Virus record (IMG/VR): IMGVR_UViG_3300017934_000005
Coordinates: 1-64,000 of that record
Strand: one strand, 5' to 3'
Source: a virus
Length of the DNA: 64,000 nt
The translations under genes and the position numbers were made by a program. The notes under the pieces were generated by a model, which made no database searches, was not told the origin of the DNA, and worked only from the letters and a program-made list of their open reading frames with translations. Shown piece after piece: positions 12,228-21,693 of this stretch (within the stretch, counting starts at the first letter, position 1; each line of letters begins with the position of its first letter).

Positions 12228-14381
12228 ATGGCGGTAAATGAGAGAGCAGTTATAGAGTCAAGTGAGAGCGCAGCCGCCCTTCAAACTGCGATAGCAGACC
12301 TTCACGTAGAGCCAATCGGAACAATTACTCAAGAAAATATACATGAAGATTCTGAGACCGGAACGATTCAGTTTGATGAACGAGCAGCCGTAAAGCTTGT
12401 TCTTGATGATGCATCTCAGGCCGATAATTTCATTAATATCATGCAGTGGGCTTCTGGCTGGACCCTTGCAGATACGCTTTATCAGTCTCCGGCTTCGACT
12501 TCGGCCTTTGATGGTGGTCAAGTAGCTCAGGCCAATGTTCCGAAGTTCATGATTTCGAATCATATTAATTCCATCATACCAAAGATGATGGAAGGTATCT
12601 TTTACGAGAAACCGCCATTTGAACTTCGTCCTCGTCCCGGTACTGACGCTGATATCATCAACGCTAAGAAGGCGTTGTTTACAACCCAGATGGATATCGC
12701 TAATTTCGAAGTTGAGATTGAGCGAATGATGCTTAGTATGTGTTTGTTTGGTACCGGCATCATGAAATGGGGTTATACCGAGAAGATTGTGAAGGAGAAG
12801 CATTATCAGCGTTTGGCTGAGAGACTTCGAATCACCGGTCCTAACGGTGAAGTCAATTACAAAGATACTCCAGAATCAGACAAGTTTAAAGTGATTCATG
12901 AAGATAAGTTAGTTTCTTATCCATGGATCAAGTTCTGCGATCATCGAACTATTTTGATTGATCCAGGATGCCGAACCGGTGATATCCGAGATGCGAAGTG
13001 GATCATTCACCGCGACTATACTGATTATGACGGTTTGGATGAGCTTCGCGGCGTTCCTGGTTACGATATTCCTTCGAAAGAGCAGTTGAAGTTAATCTTT
13101 ATTAGTAACCCCACATCGGTTGGAACCGATAACATCCCGATGACTATTCCCGAAGGGATGTATGGTTATATCCAACATGCTCTGCCTCGAAACTACAAGA
13201 CAAGCGCAGACCCGATGCAGGTTCCGCTTGAGGTTCTTGAGCGGTGGGACGATGATAAGGTCATTACGATTTTGAGTTGTAATGGTCATAACATTCTGCT
13301 TCGAAACGTGCCAAATCCATATCGTAAGAAGCCGTTTTTGTCCGCAAATTGGCGAGACATACCGGATTGCTTCTACGGTCAGGGTTTGGGGATTTTGTTG
13401 GGCTCCGAGCAATTGGTTGAGCAGGGTGTAACAAATCTTGCTCTCGATCTTTTGGCTTACGGTTTGCAGCCAACTGCGGTTCGAAAGAAGGGTTTCAACA
13501 CACTTACTCAAAATATTCGTTGGCGTCAGGGCGGTATCATTGACGTTGATGAAGACGTTGATAAGGCTTTCAAGTTTTTGACAATGCCGCCCGTTCCATC
13601 AGAGGCTTGGGCTGCGATATCTCAGTCTCAAGCTGCAGGAGCGGCAAATTCCGGCGCTAACGATCAGGTTATTCAGGGTATCGGTTCGGCCGGTGTGAAG
13701 ACAACTGGTATGCGATCTGGTACCGGTGCTGCAGCCGTGGTTCAAGCTAACGCATCGAGACTTGATGGTCCGACAAGCAGAATCATCCGTCAGATATTTG
13801 AGCCTTGGCTTGCGATCATGGATGATCTAGATAATGACTTGCTTCCTACACAAGTTTTGCGAGATGTCCTTGGTGATAAACTCGGCCAGGATGTGAAGAA
13901 CAGTATTGACCACATCCAATTCCGAGAAGCGAGAATGGAATATGAAGTCTTGGCCGGCGCAAAGCTCGGTGCCAAGAAGGAAATGGCTCAGTTCTTGCCA
14001 GTCATGATCCAGTTGATGACGGCTCCAGCATTTAACCAAGGTATTTCAGAAGCTGGTTACATGTGGGACCCAGTAGCAATCTTCAACCAGTTCGCAGCAG
14101 CAGCCGGATGGCGTTATGCCCAGAAGTTCCTGCGAAAGATGACGAGGGAGGAGATTGCACGTCGAGATGCTAATTCGCCGGCAGCGATGGCGGGTAGACA
14201 GCAACAGGCGCAACAGCAACAGAACGATCAGAAGTTTAATCAAGATATGGCTAAGATGCAGGCTGAGCAGTTATATCGCGGTAGTAATGAAATTTTGCGG
14301 TCAGCCACTGAAAAATCTCTTGAAGATGAAGTAAGCGGTCAACCCACTACTGAAGGCTTCGGGGCGACCACGGCCCTCTAG
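12228..14381 (+). CDS. Portal protein, 717 aa
   Basis: Position right after terminase, length, and alpha/beta make-up with long helices identify the dodecameric head-tail connector through which DNA enters and leaves. Segments such as GTGIMKWGYTEK, PLEVLERWDDDKVI and FYGQGLGILLGSEQ resemble the core of podovirus-type portals. The last about 70 residues are Gln-rich (GRQQQAQQQQNDQKFNQDMA) and probably form a crown or barrel helix. The assignment rests on context and pattern. Confidence 0.82.
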   Translation: MAVNERAVIESSESAAALQTAIADLHVEPIGTITQENIHEDSETGTIQFDERAAVKLVLDDASQADNFINIMQWASGWTLADTLYQSPASTSAFDGGQVAQANVPKFMISNHINSIIPKMMEGIFYEKPPFELRPRPGTDADIINAKKALFTTQMDIANFEVEIERMMLSMCLFGTGIMKWGYTEKIVKEKHYQRLAERLRITGPNGEVNYKDTPESDKFKVIHEDKLVSYPWIKFCDHRTILIDPGCRTGDIRDAKWIIHRDYTDYDGLDELRGVPGYDIPSKEQLKLIFISNPTSVGTDNIPMTIPEGMYGYIQHALPRNYKTSADPMQVPLEVLERWDDDKVITILSCNGHNILLRNVPNPYRKKPFLSANWRDIPDCFYGQGLGILLGSEQLVEQGVTNLALDLLAYGLQPTAVRKKGFNTLTQNIRWRQGGIIDVDEDVDKAFKFLTMPPVPSEAWAAISQSQAAGAANSGANDQVIQGIGSAGVKTTGMRSGTGAAAVVQANASRLDGPTSRIIRQIFEPWLAIMDDLDNDLLPTQVLRDVLGDKLGQDVKNSIDHIQFREARMEYEVLAGAKLGAKKEMAQFLPVMIQLMTAPAFNQGISEAGYMWDPVAIFNQFAAAAGWRYAQKFLRKMTREEIARRDANSPAAMAGRQQQAQQQQNDQKFNQDMAKMQAEQLYRGSNEILRSATEKSLEDEVSGQPTTEGFGATTAL

Positions 14382-14409
14382 TATTTAATCTAATATCAAG
14401 GAGTACCCA

Positions 14410-14778
14410 ATGGCATCACCTTTACTGCCGGAGTTGTCTCCGCAGAAGCAAGAACTTTTGAGATTGCTTGCCCATCAACCAGGGTTTCAAGTCTTGGTTG
14501 AGTTGTTTGATGCGGCATGTGCATCGTTGAATCAAAGGTTAGTTAAGCTCAATCCAGAAGATAGGGACTATGAACGAAAACTTCGAGACCATCATCTCGA
14601 ATGTAGAGTAGTTAATGAGTTTTGTTCTGCTGTTCTTAAGGCTATTGATTATCACAGTGCTGCCGTGAATGTACGGGAGACTGAAGATAAAGAGTCTGAA
14701 GATCGTTTGATCGAGGCAGCGACACAACTTCTACGGCCAGGGAACCCATTTGGCCAGAAAGTAATCAAATCGGAGTAA
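14410..14778 (+). CDS. Hypothetical head-gene protein, 122 aa
   Basis: ATG 14410 follows AAGGAG. Mainly alpha-helical, acidic, no Cys pair motif. Lies between portal and scaffold-like genes, so a role in head assembly is inferred. Family not recognised. Confidence 0.6.
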   Translation: MASPLLPELSPQKQELLRLLAHQPGFQVLVELFDAACASLNQRLVKLNPEDRDYERKLRDHHLECRVVNEFCSAVLKAIDYHSAAVNVRETEDKESEDRLIEAATQLLRPGNPFGQKVIKSE

Positions 14779-14784
14779 AATAAA

Positions 14785-16191
14785 ATGGATTTCAATCCAG
14801 CAATTGTTAAAGGAATTCAGAATCTAGTGCAAGACCCTCGACCTTTTAAGGTTGTGGATGGAGTTATTAAAGTTCGTTTTGGTCTAGATCAGAGCGATCC
14901 GTTTGTGCCTATTCGTACTAAAGAAGATGCTTTGAAACTGAACACACAGACTTTGCGTCGTTTGGTTCAAGACCCCGAAACTCGGGAAATTTTGAATAAA
15001 GCGATGCTGGTTGAGAATGCAGAGGCATTAGTTGCAGCCGAGAAAGCTCAGGCCGATGCAGAAGCTGCTCGTATAGCTGAAGATCAGGCTGCAGCCTTGG
15101 CAGCACAGCAAGCGAGTGTAGATCAGGCAACCGCAGCGTTACAGGCTGAAGAAGAGGCGAAGCAGGCTTTGCTTAGAGCAGCAACAGAGCAGCCGGCAGC
15201 CCCGGTGGTTTCAACCTGGCAAGCTGAAGATGATGCACTTCGGGGTATGGGTGTTACAGCCGTTCGAGACCCTCAAGGTATTATCACTCGACTTGTTACC
15301 GATTATCAAGTCACAGATGAGAACGGCAGTGCTGTTGGTCGGCCTACTCATCTTGAGGCACGAAATTGGCCTGAATTATTGGTGAAGCAGCGTGAGGCTC
15401 ATATTCAGGCAACCCGAGCTTTCCAGAGATTGAAGGCTCAAAAACTGAGTTTCAAGACTCAGCCGCAACAGTCAAAAGTTCCTACAGACAAGGAAATGCT
15501 GGAGTCAATTCTAAAGTCTTCCGATCCAACAATGGCTATTGCGGAAGTCAAGAAAGCAACCGAGATAACGCCAGAGAAAGCTGCTAACAGAGCGATAGAA
15601 GACGCTGAAGCAGCTAAGGTGACTTATCTATTCTTGACTAAGCATATGAACGATTTTAATAACTGTGAGGCAAACACTAAGTTGTTAGGTGAATACTTCC
15701 AGGAAAATAACCTGGTTTGGACTCTAGACAACCTAGAGCTTGCTTTCGAGTTTCTGAGAGATACAAACCAATTGGCCCCAGTGCCAGCACGAGTGGTACC
15801 GTCCGTGGAAAATACGGCTCCGGCACCAGCAGCGGCGTCAGCCGCAACTGCTGCCCCAGCAGCAGCAACAGCCGCTCCAGCGGCAGCAGTACCGGCAGCG
15901 TCCGCTCCTCCTGCGGCGTCTGCAACGCCGGCAACTCCAGCGCAACCCGAGAATAAGACCCCAGTTCGGGTTGAACCGAGACCGGGAGTTAACAGTGGCA
16001 TAGTGCCAGGTTCCTCGAATGCTAACCGCATTGTGGATGTCTTGACACAGACTGCAACTGGTCAACTCACAAAACGAGATGTAGCTCAGTGGGATGCAAA
16101 GACCTTGAGAGAACGAATGAAAGACCCGGCATGGCAATCAAAATTAGAAGCTGCCGGCATCAAGGTAATTAAGCGTTTCGGTCAGGGCTAA
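14785..16191 (+). CDS. Putative scaffolding protein, 468 aa
   Basis: The gene lies immediately before the major capsid gene, the usual place of scaffold. Residues about 85-130 form a long Ala/Glu/Gln coiled coil (AEKAQADAEAARIAEDQAAA). The region around residues 340-385 is an Ala/Pro low-complexity linker. The C-terminus ends in a basic helix-turn segment that could bind capsid protein. Scaffolds guide procapsid assembly and leave the head. An alternative is an internal capsid-associated protein; no protease gene is seen nearby. Confidence 0.62.
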   Translation: MDFNPAIVKGIQNLVQDPRPFKVVDGVIKVRFGLDQSDPFVPIRTKEDALKLNTQTLRRLVQDPETREILNKAMLVENAEALVAAEKAQADAEAARIAEDQAAALAAQQASVDQATAALQAEEEAKQALLRAATEQPAAPVVSTWQAEDDALRGMGVTAVRDPQGIITRLVTDYQVTDENGSAVGRPTHLEARNWPELLVKQREAHIQATRAFQRLKAQKLSFKTQPQQSKVPTDKEMLESILKSSDPTMAIAEVKKATEITPEKAANRAIEDAEAAKVTYLFLTKHMNDFNNCEANTKLLGEYFQENNLVWTLDNLELAFEFLRDTNQLAPVPARVVPSVENTAPAPAAASAATAAPAAATAAPAAAVPAASAPPAASATPATPAQPENKTPVRVEPRPGVNSGIVPGSSNANRIVDVLTQTATGQLTKRDVAQWDAKTLRERMKDPAWQSKLEAAGIKVIKRFGQG

Positions 16192-16242
16192 TCTCCTCAC
16201 AGCCTCAAGCTGTGCGAACTTTCAGAGGACTAAGAGGATTCT

Positions 16243-17274
16243 ATGAGTAGCGGTGGACCATCTCCATCGGCCATGAATGTGGGCAACATTCTGACCGCAC
16301 AGGCGATCTTGTTCGATAAGGAACTGATCCCTAACCTAAAGGGAGAAACGGATGCCTTTGTTGCCGTAGCTGAGCGTCGAGTTCAGCCATTGCACATGGG
16401 TATTAACCGAACATTCTTCCAGTACAATACGCTAACTGCTGACACAACGCAGCGAGCGGACGGTGTAATCGGTGCCCCAGAAATGATCACCCAGTTGAGC
16501 AGCCCGGCTCAAATCGGTGAGTGGAACAATTATGCAAACTTCTCCAGTTTCGTAATTGCATCGGCAATCGATGAATTGGTCGGAAACTCGGCTGTTGAAC
16601 TTGGCTATCAGGCCGGTCAGTCGATTTCTGAGTTGTACAGCGCTGTAGCTGACAGCGCAAGCACAGTTGACGGTAACGTCAGCCAGAGTGCGTTACTATC
16701 TGCTCCTTACACTATCGACTTGGGAACAATTCGAACACTTAAGCAGCAGTTGGTGAGCCACAACGTTCTGCCTTGCAAGAAGGGCAAGTTCATGGGAGTC
16801 GCATCCCCGAACGTTATGGGAGACATTTTCAACGGCACACAGGTTAACAACTCAATTGTTGATTTGTGGAAGCTAGGCAATATCGATAAGTTTGACAAGA
16901 TGGCTGGTGCCGACCAGACCCAGGATATTGAACTTCCTGGCACAAACATCGTGTTCAGACAGACACCGTTTGTCACAACAACTGCCAACTACCAGAGTAC
17001 CGGTAAGGTTGGATATCGAACATACGTGTTCGGTAACTACGCTCTAATCGGCGTGTGGTTGGAAGTGCCAGGCGATACGGACATGCAGGAAGGCGATTGG
17101 CGCACTATAGACTGCAAAGTAGTCGATAACGCGCCGGCATCCAGCTTTGACCCAACCGCTACAATCGGGGGATGGGCCAGCTATCGGTTTCACCAGACCG
17201 TGACGTTGCCTCCAGCAACTGGTTTGAATACACAGAGAGAACGTTACATCGACAGCGTTCCTGCTGTGCAATAA
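16243..17274 (+). CDS. Major capsid protein, N4-gp56 type, 343 aa
   Basis: ATG 16243 follows GAGG. The N-terminal pattern (ILTAQAILFDKELIPNLKG), the segment ADGVIGAPEMITQLSSPAQI, and the ending with a glycine-rich loop and SFDPTATIGGWASYRF resemble the N4-gp56 family of HK97-fold capsid proteins. Position between scaffold and downstream tail genes agrees. A strong hairpin after the stop (GGGGAGGG/CCCTCCCC) suits a highly expressed gene. Confidence 0.78.
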   Translation: MSSGGPSPSAMNVGNILTAQAILFDKELIPNLKGETDAFVAVAERRVQPLHMGINRTFFQYNTLTADTTQRADGVIGAPEMITQLSSPAQIGEWNNYANFSSFVIASAIDELVGNSAVELGYQAGQSISELYSAVADSASTVDGNVSQSALLSAPYTIDLGTIRTLKQQLVSHNVLPCKKGKFMGVASPNVMGDIFNGTQVNNSIVDLWKLGNIDKFDKMAGADQTQDIELPGTNIVFRQTPFVTTTANYQSTGKVGYRTYVFGNYALIGVWLEVPGDTDMQEGDWRTIDCKVVDNAPASSFDPTATIGGWASYRFHQTVTLPPATGLNTQRERYIDSVPAVQ

Positions 17275-17295
17275 AGATTCGATGGACAACTGTTT

Positions 17296-17327
17296 GGGGA
17301 GGGTGTCGATCCCTCCCCGAACAAAAT
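17296..17327 (+). terminator. Strong hairpin after the capsid gene, attenuator-like
   Basis: GGGGAGGG and CCCTCCCC form an eight-base G:C-rich stem with loop TGTCGAT, about 25 bases after the capsid stop. GAACAAAATATG follows rather than a T-run, so it more likely stabilises the capsid mRNA 3' end or dampens read-through. Confidence 0.5.
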
Positions 17328-17344
17328 ATGACGGAGAATATATA

Positions 17345-18022
17345 ATGGAAACGGTAAAAATAGATACGCATAACCCAGTAACAGGTGGTGTTGAATCTAC
17401 TCATGAATATGAGAGATGGACAGTACCGGTTCAAGAAAATCCAATTCGTGGAAGTCACGATTTCAAAGTGACACGTAATACGATCCAGAAGCTTTTGGCA
17501 AACGGAACCCCTAATTGGGTAAAGTGGCCGGAAGACTATAAGGCGTTTGCCAAAGAAGAGATGGCAAGAGAGAAAGAAGTATCTGACATGATGGCCTCGT
17601 CATATAAAATGCCTGACCAGGAAATCCTGACAGATAAGAAAGCTCGACTCGTAAACATTATGCACGGTCGAGATTTTATTCAAAAACTTCGTGATAACGG
17701 CGTGAAGTGTTTCACATTTGACAATGGAATGCCTAGTACTGTCGGATTGTGGGCAGCGAAGCCGGGAACTGACGAAGTTGTGTATATATGCTTTATGCAG
17801 GTTCCGTACATGCCCGAGTGGTCTGTGCTCCGAGTGGACCGCCATGGGGTTCCGTGGGGAGAAGAGTATCGAGGATGGCGAACGGTTTTATGTCAGTTAA
17901 TCTTGAAAGAGATTTTGACTGAGGAACAAGCTCACAAAATCTTTGGCAAGCCAGCATTGAACAGAATATCTCGGGTTTATAGACGTACTTTATGGCAGTT
18001 CAGAAATCAAAACAAGAAGTAA
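17345..18022 (+). CDS. Hypothetical protein downstream of capsid gene, 225 aa
   Basis: ATG 17345 follows ACGGAGAA; the longer frame from 17282 runs through the hairpin and is rejected. Mixed alpha/beta, with several aromatic residues (MPEWSVLRVDRHGVPWGEEY). No domain is recognised. Position suggests a head-completion or neck function. Confidence 0.65.
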   Translation: METVKIDTHNPVTGGVESTHEYERWTVPVQENPIRGSHDFKVTRNTIQKLLANGTPNWVKWPEDYKAFAKEEMAREKEVSDMMASSYKMPDQEILTDKKARLVNIMHGRDFIQKLRDNGVKCFTFDNGMPSTVGLWAAKPGTDEVVYICFMQVPYMPEWSVLRVDRHGVPWGEEYRGWRTVLCQLILKEILTEEQAHKIFGKPALNRISRVYRRTLWQFRNQNKK

Positions 18023-18062
18023 CCGACCGGAAGAAGTAGGTGCCAGGTCGAGGAGAGAAGTT

Positions 18063-18749
18063 ATGGACGCAGCAGAAGTGAGAGCGCAGTTATCAGGTTT
18101 TGCTGGACCTGTAGAAGATCAGGTTGTAGAACCGATCACATCAGCAAAGCAAGTTCCAACAACAGACCCGAATCAGATGATGACTGGCCTGTTTAAATTG
18201 TTGGAGATTTTGACCCAGCGTGAAGCCCGTCTTGAACAGCAGGAACGTGCTGTTATCGAGGCTGCGGCAAAACGAGACGAGCAGATTCGTCGGTCCAATA
18301 AGGACTGGGATCGAAATAGACTTGCGACTCAAGCACGCTGTAATCACCGTAAGGGATACACGAAGACTTTCAAGTCGCCGGCTCCGCTTACCGTTGATTA
18401 CGCCGTGTACATGCACACCTTCATTAACTTGAAGCGTGAAATCAAGTGTCGTATCTGTAAGATGACATGGCGACCTGAGGATACCAAGGAATTCTTGCAT
18501 ATCCAAGGGATGAAGATTCCGAACCATACTGGTATCGGTTGGAACGATTCTGTAACCGGAAAAGTCTCGGCTGTTGCCATGACCGAGCAGTCAACCGATA
18601 AGCCTTCAGCGTCGGAAGCGCCGCTGGTAGGTCAGTTGCCAGAAGAAGTAACAACGTTGCTTCAAGGACGAGAGCCTGAGTGGATTGCGAAGTTGCTGCA
18701 GTCTCCAGAAGCTAAGTCGTTCTTGGAGAGAACGGCAGCAGGTAAGTAA
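18063..18749 (+). CDS. Hypothetical protein with putative zinc knuckle, 228 aa
   Basis: ATG 18063 follows GAGGAGA. A coiled-coil segment (REARLEQQERAVIEAAAKRD) precedes a Cys/His group (ARCNHRKGY...IKCRICKMTW) that could bind zinc. The C-terminus is acidic. It ends just before a terminator. Function unknown; virion or assembly role inferred from the neighbourhood. Confidence 0.65.
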   Translation: MDAAEVRAQLSGFAGPVEDQVVEPITSAKQVPTTDPNQMMTGLFKLLEILTQREARLEQQERAVIEAAAKRDEQIRRSNKDWDRNRLATQARCNHRKGYTKTFKSPAPLTVDYAVYMHTFINLKREIKCRICKMTWRPEDTKEFLHIQGMKIPNHTGIGWNDSVTGKVSAVAMTEQSTDKPSASEAPLVGQLPEEVTTLLQGREPEWIAKLLQSPEAKSFLERTAAGK

Positions 18750-18761
18750 AGTTCACCCGGT

Positions 18762-18792
18762 GGGGGCAGCGGCTGAAATCTGCCCCCTTTTA
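18762..18792 (+). terminator. Rho-independent terminator
   Basis: GGGGGCAG (18762-18769) pairs perfectly with CTGCCCCC (18780-18787), then TTTT. It ends the capsid-region transcript immediately before the tail genes; the next start is only a few bases on. Confidence 0.8.
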
Positions 18793-18794
18793 AG

Positions 18795-19958
18795 ATGCCA
18801 AATCTACCGTTCCCAAGTGCTCAACAGCCTCAATCAGTAGCTGTTCCTTCAAGTTTATCTACGATAAAACTTCAGGATATCGTAAACATCGCCTATTCTT
18901 TTGGCGACATTGCTCCGGCCCTGAACGTCCCTCAATCTAGCGCTCAACCAGCCCTTACAATTGCGAATGATGTCATGAACGCGATCTGCGCTACTCCTTT
19001 TCCTTGGAAGTGGAATGAGATTGAGTTGCCGTTTTTCTACACGAATTCCTGGCAGCAGGATTATGCTTTAGTGAATCCAGATAATTCCTCGGTCATGAAC
19101 GTGGCCTGGTTAGAACGCGGAATGTGCCTGGATGTGAATAACACATCGATTCCAAAGCCTTGGAGATTCGTTGAAGTTGGTCGGCAGTTGCCTAAGCAGA
19201 CTGGTACTTTCTTTGCCTCCACAACGGCTATCACATTGTTCCTAGCTAACTGGTTTCCAAATTACAAACTTTACTATGGCACCTGGGGTGTTGGTATCCA
19301 GGGTCCTTCGGCTACGCCATTGCCTCAGAGTCCAGCAAATTATGGGAACAATCCAGTAGCTGGTTCTGTTTACACGAATCCTATTGGTGTTGGCTCGATG
19401 CCGGCGAATCCGATAACTCAGATTCGTGATTCGAACAACAATCTTTTGGTTCTGACAACTTACGGTACAGAGGGTACAAATCCTCCCGTAGCTCCGGTCG
19501 GTTCTCTTCCTGGATTTCAGGTAACCAGTGCTGTTCGTCAGGATAACTCCACAACGGTGTGGACAGTGGTGGACCCGAATGGTGCTGGTATGCGTATCAT
19601 TCCTGCGCCGTCTCAGACAGGTGTGGTATGGCAGTTCCAGATTTGCGGTCAGATGAGACCTGTTCGATTCACATCGTTAAAACAAACCTTAGCTCCTCTT
19701 CCAGATGAAATGGAGCCTCATTTCCGTCAGGGTTTCATCACACAATGTTATCGATACTCGCCTGAGGCCAAGATTAGAGCCAAGTTCACTCAAGAGTGGC
19801 CTCTCTGGTTGAAGGCTTTGAATGATCTTCGAGCCAAGGATGCCCGAGAGCTAGAAGAAAATACCTTCACCCCTGATCGTGGTATTACTGGTTCGGTTCC
19901 AAGTCAGACGAACTTTTTCTACGGTCCGTTTTGGCCATTTCGCTATCCGACTCGTTAA
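18795..19958 (+). CDS. Putative tail or head-tail connector protein A, 387 aa
   Basis: Starts at 18795 within the terminator's tail. The N-terminal third (IVNIAYSFGDIAPALNVPQS, then PFPWKWNEIELPFFYTNSWQ) and the C-terminal part (LPDEMEPHFRQGF...KFTQEWPLWLKALNDLRA) match in order the gene product at 20734, so the two are likely paralogues flanking two small genes. The middle carries a Gly/Pro-rich insertion. A neck or tubular-tail role is inferred from position after the capsid genes. Confidence 0.6.
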   Translation: MPNLPFPSAQQPQSVAVPSSLSTIKLQDIVNIAYSFGDIAPALNVPQSSAQPALTIANDVMNAICATPFPWKWNEIELPFFYTNSWQQDYALVNPDNSSVMNVAWLERGMCLDVNNTSIPKPWRFVEVGRQLPKQTGTFFASTTAITLFLANWFPNYKLYYGTWGVGIQGPSATPLPQSPANYGNNPVAGSVYTNPIGVGSMPANPITQIRDSNNNLLVLTTYGTEGTNPPVAPVGSLPGFQVTSAVRQDNSTTVWTVVDPNGAGMRIIPAPSQTGVVWQFQICGQMRPVRFTSLKQTLAPLPDEMEPHFRQGFITQCYRYSPEAKIRAKFTQEWPLWLKALNDLRAKDARELEENTFTPDRGITGSVPSQTNFFYGPFWPFRYPTR

Positions 19959-19967
19959 AGGTGATCC

Positions 19968-20207
19968 ATGAAAGCAGGAGTAAGCGGTCCAGGAGGATTA
20001 GCAACAGGTTCGTCCGCGTCTGGGTGGTCTTCGGCTAGCGCTGGAACAACGGATCGCGGTAAATCTAATGTTTCTGCCCACTCATATCCTGGGCGACGAA
20101 TCAAGCGTTCTCCTGTCGTTAATGCTGTTTCTAATCATTCGATTCTGAAGTCAGCTAGAAATATTCAGTTAATGGATTCTGGTTTAGAGCATTTTATGGA
20201 GCCTTGA
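19968..20207 (+). CDS. Small Ser/Gly-rich protein, 79 aa
   Basis: ATG 19968 is preceded by AAAGGTGA. Ser, Gly and Ala dominate the first half (GSSASGWSSASAGTT), the second half is basic. The stop overlaps the next start by one base (TGATG). No family recognised. Confidence 0.55.
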   Translation: MKAGVSGPGGLATGSSASGWSSASAGTTDRGKSNVSAHSYPGRRIKRSPVVNAVSNHSILKSARNIQLMDSGLEHFMEP

Positions 20208-20734
20208 TGTCAATCGTACCTGTGGTTACTATAAGTTCACAACCATTGGATCAGTCTGTTTCCGTGGGCAGTACGGCGACGTTCAGTGTTGTTTCGACGG
20301 TATCAAGCGATGGTGTTGTTTATTATCAGTGGGTGACGAACAACTCTCGCATCATCGGTTCTGTAACCCCTAATATTCCTGGTTTGAACGGTATTTCCTC
20401 GGGAGTTACATCTGGTCCAGCTAGTGCGTTTCAGGTTGGAGCCCAATATGAATCAGCGTACCCTCTTTCGTTCTTTTTGTTGCAAAGCGGGTATGCTCAA
20501 CCCGGAGCGCTGATTTCTGGTGCTACAAACTCCAGTTATACGACTCCGACTCTTGTAGCTGCTGATAACGGAAGTCGGTTTAGTTGTTATATTGTTCAGA
20601 TCAGAACGATAGCACAGTCTGTTGGTAATCTTCCGAATTTCCAGTTTGGTTCTCCGAACCCAGCCCCTTTCACTAAGCCTATGCAGTTGTTTAGTACTAC
20701 GATTTCTCGGGCTGCTATTTTGACGGTACACTAA
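20207..20734 (+). CDS. Ig-like domain virion protein, 175 aa
   Basis: ATG 20207 is chosen over TTG 20204. Residues 10-60 show ISSQPLDQSVSVGSTATFSV and YYQWVTNN; later ADNGSRFSCYI appears. Together they give the Q-P...G-x-T-A-x-F...Y-Q-W...G-x-Y/F-x-C pattern of an Ig-like fold, with a long insertion between strands. Ig-like domains on phage particles often bind glycans or surfaces. Translationally linked to the next gene by TAATG. Confidence 0.72.
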   Translation: MSIVPVVTISSQPLDQSVSVGSTATFSVVSTVSSDGVVYYQWVTNNSRIIGSVTPNIPGLNGISSGVTSGPASAFQVGAQYESAYPLSFFLLQSGYAQPGALISGATNSSYTTPTLVAADNGSRFSCYIVQIRTIAQSVGNLPNFQFGSPNPAPFTKPMQLFSTTISRAAILTVH

Positions 20735-21681
20735 TGGCTATTAATACACTTCAGGATTCTGTAAACTGGGCTCAGCCCTTCATAGAGTATGCTCCTCTTA
20801 CTGCGGGTATCAATTTGGAGCCGGCTGTAAGCATAGCCTCGATAGTTCGAAATGTTTTCTTGGCCCCTCCTTTGACGTGGAGTTGGAATCGAAACGAGGA
20901 TAGCTCACAGTTTACTACGGCTGGAACTCAAGATTACATCTATACGAATCTTCCCGATTTTGGGTTTTTGGAAAAAGTTTCTTTGGTTGATTCTCGGGGA
21001 AACATTATTGAAATGAAGGATGTCTTCAATAATGCTGCTCTTGCTGTGGCTAGTCAGCAAGATACTCCTCATGCGGTTTCTGTGATTACAAACACCCCTG
21101 GTGTTAAGTTTAAGATTCGGTTCATGGGTGTTCCCGATGATAAGTATAACATTGTTTTGACTTATCAGAAAATTCCTACCCAGTTTCATGCTTTCTCGAT
21201 TTCGTCTGTGCAAGCAGCATCTGGTGGTCAGACAACTTATATTGGAAATTTCAATCCAGTAAACTTTCCTACAACTCCGGTTGTAGCTGAGGCTCTAGTG
21301 GCAAATCTCACCAATGCTGGGAACAACGGATTGTTTCCTGTGGTTTCTTGCACGCCTACTGCACTGGTTTTGAGTAATGCGGTAGGGGTGATTGAGACTG
21401 CTCCAGCATCGGCTGTGGCGATAAACGTAAACTGGGACCCTATCCCTGATGACTATTCGGATATTTACAACAACCTTTTCTTAGGTGAGTCTTTCACTGC
21501 TTTTGATGATGCTCGTTCTCAGGTTTATCGTCAGCGCGGTATTCTCATGCTTTTGGCTAAGCAAGAAGGTTTGACTGATATGCAGAAGAATATTTTTGCC
21601 CAACAATATCTAGCACAGGGCAAAGAAGATTTGGTATTCGTAATGAAAGGGCAGCAATCAGTGCAGGCACGAGCCGTTTAA
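20734..21681 (+). CDS. Putative tail or head-tail connector protein B, 315 aa
   Basis: Paralogue of the product at 18795: LTWSWNRNEDSSQF near residue 50 corresponds to PFPWKWNEIELPFF there, and PIPDDYSDIYNNLFLGESF to PLPDEMEPHFRQGF. Both end in a helical segment. An additional beta-rich domain lies in the middle (GGQTTYIGNFNPVNF). Probably a second ring or adaptor component of a short tail. Confidence 0.6.
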   Translation: MAINTLQDSVNWAQPFIEYAPLTAGINLEPAVSIASIVRNVFLAPPLTWSWNRNEDSSQFTTAGTQDYIYTNLPDFGFLEKVSLVDSRGNIIEMKDVFNNAALAVASQQDTPHAVSVITNTPGVKFKIRFMGVPDDKYNIVLTYQKIPTQFHAFSISSVQAASGGQTTYIGNFNPVNFPTTPVVAEALVANLTNAGNNGLFPVVSCTPTALVLSNAVGVIETAPASAVAINVNWDPIPDDYSDIYNNLFLGESFTAFDDARSQVYRQRGILMLLAKQEGLTDMQKNIFAQQYLAQGKEDLVFVMKGQQSVQARAV

Positions 21682-21693
21682 AGGAGAACTACA

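Noticed and set aside
15624-16031. 135-codon minus-strand frame opposite the scaffold gene
   Set aside because: It is the Ala/Gly-rich shadow of an Ala/Pro low-complexity region on the plus strand.
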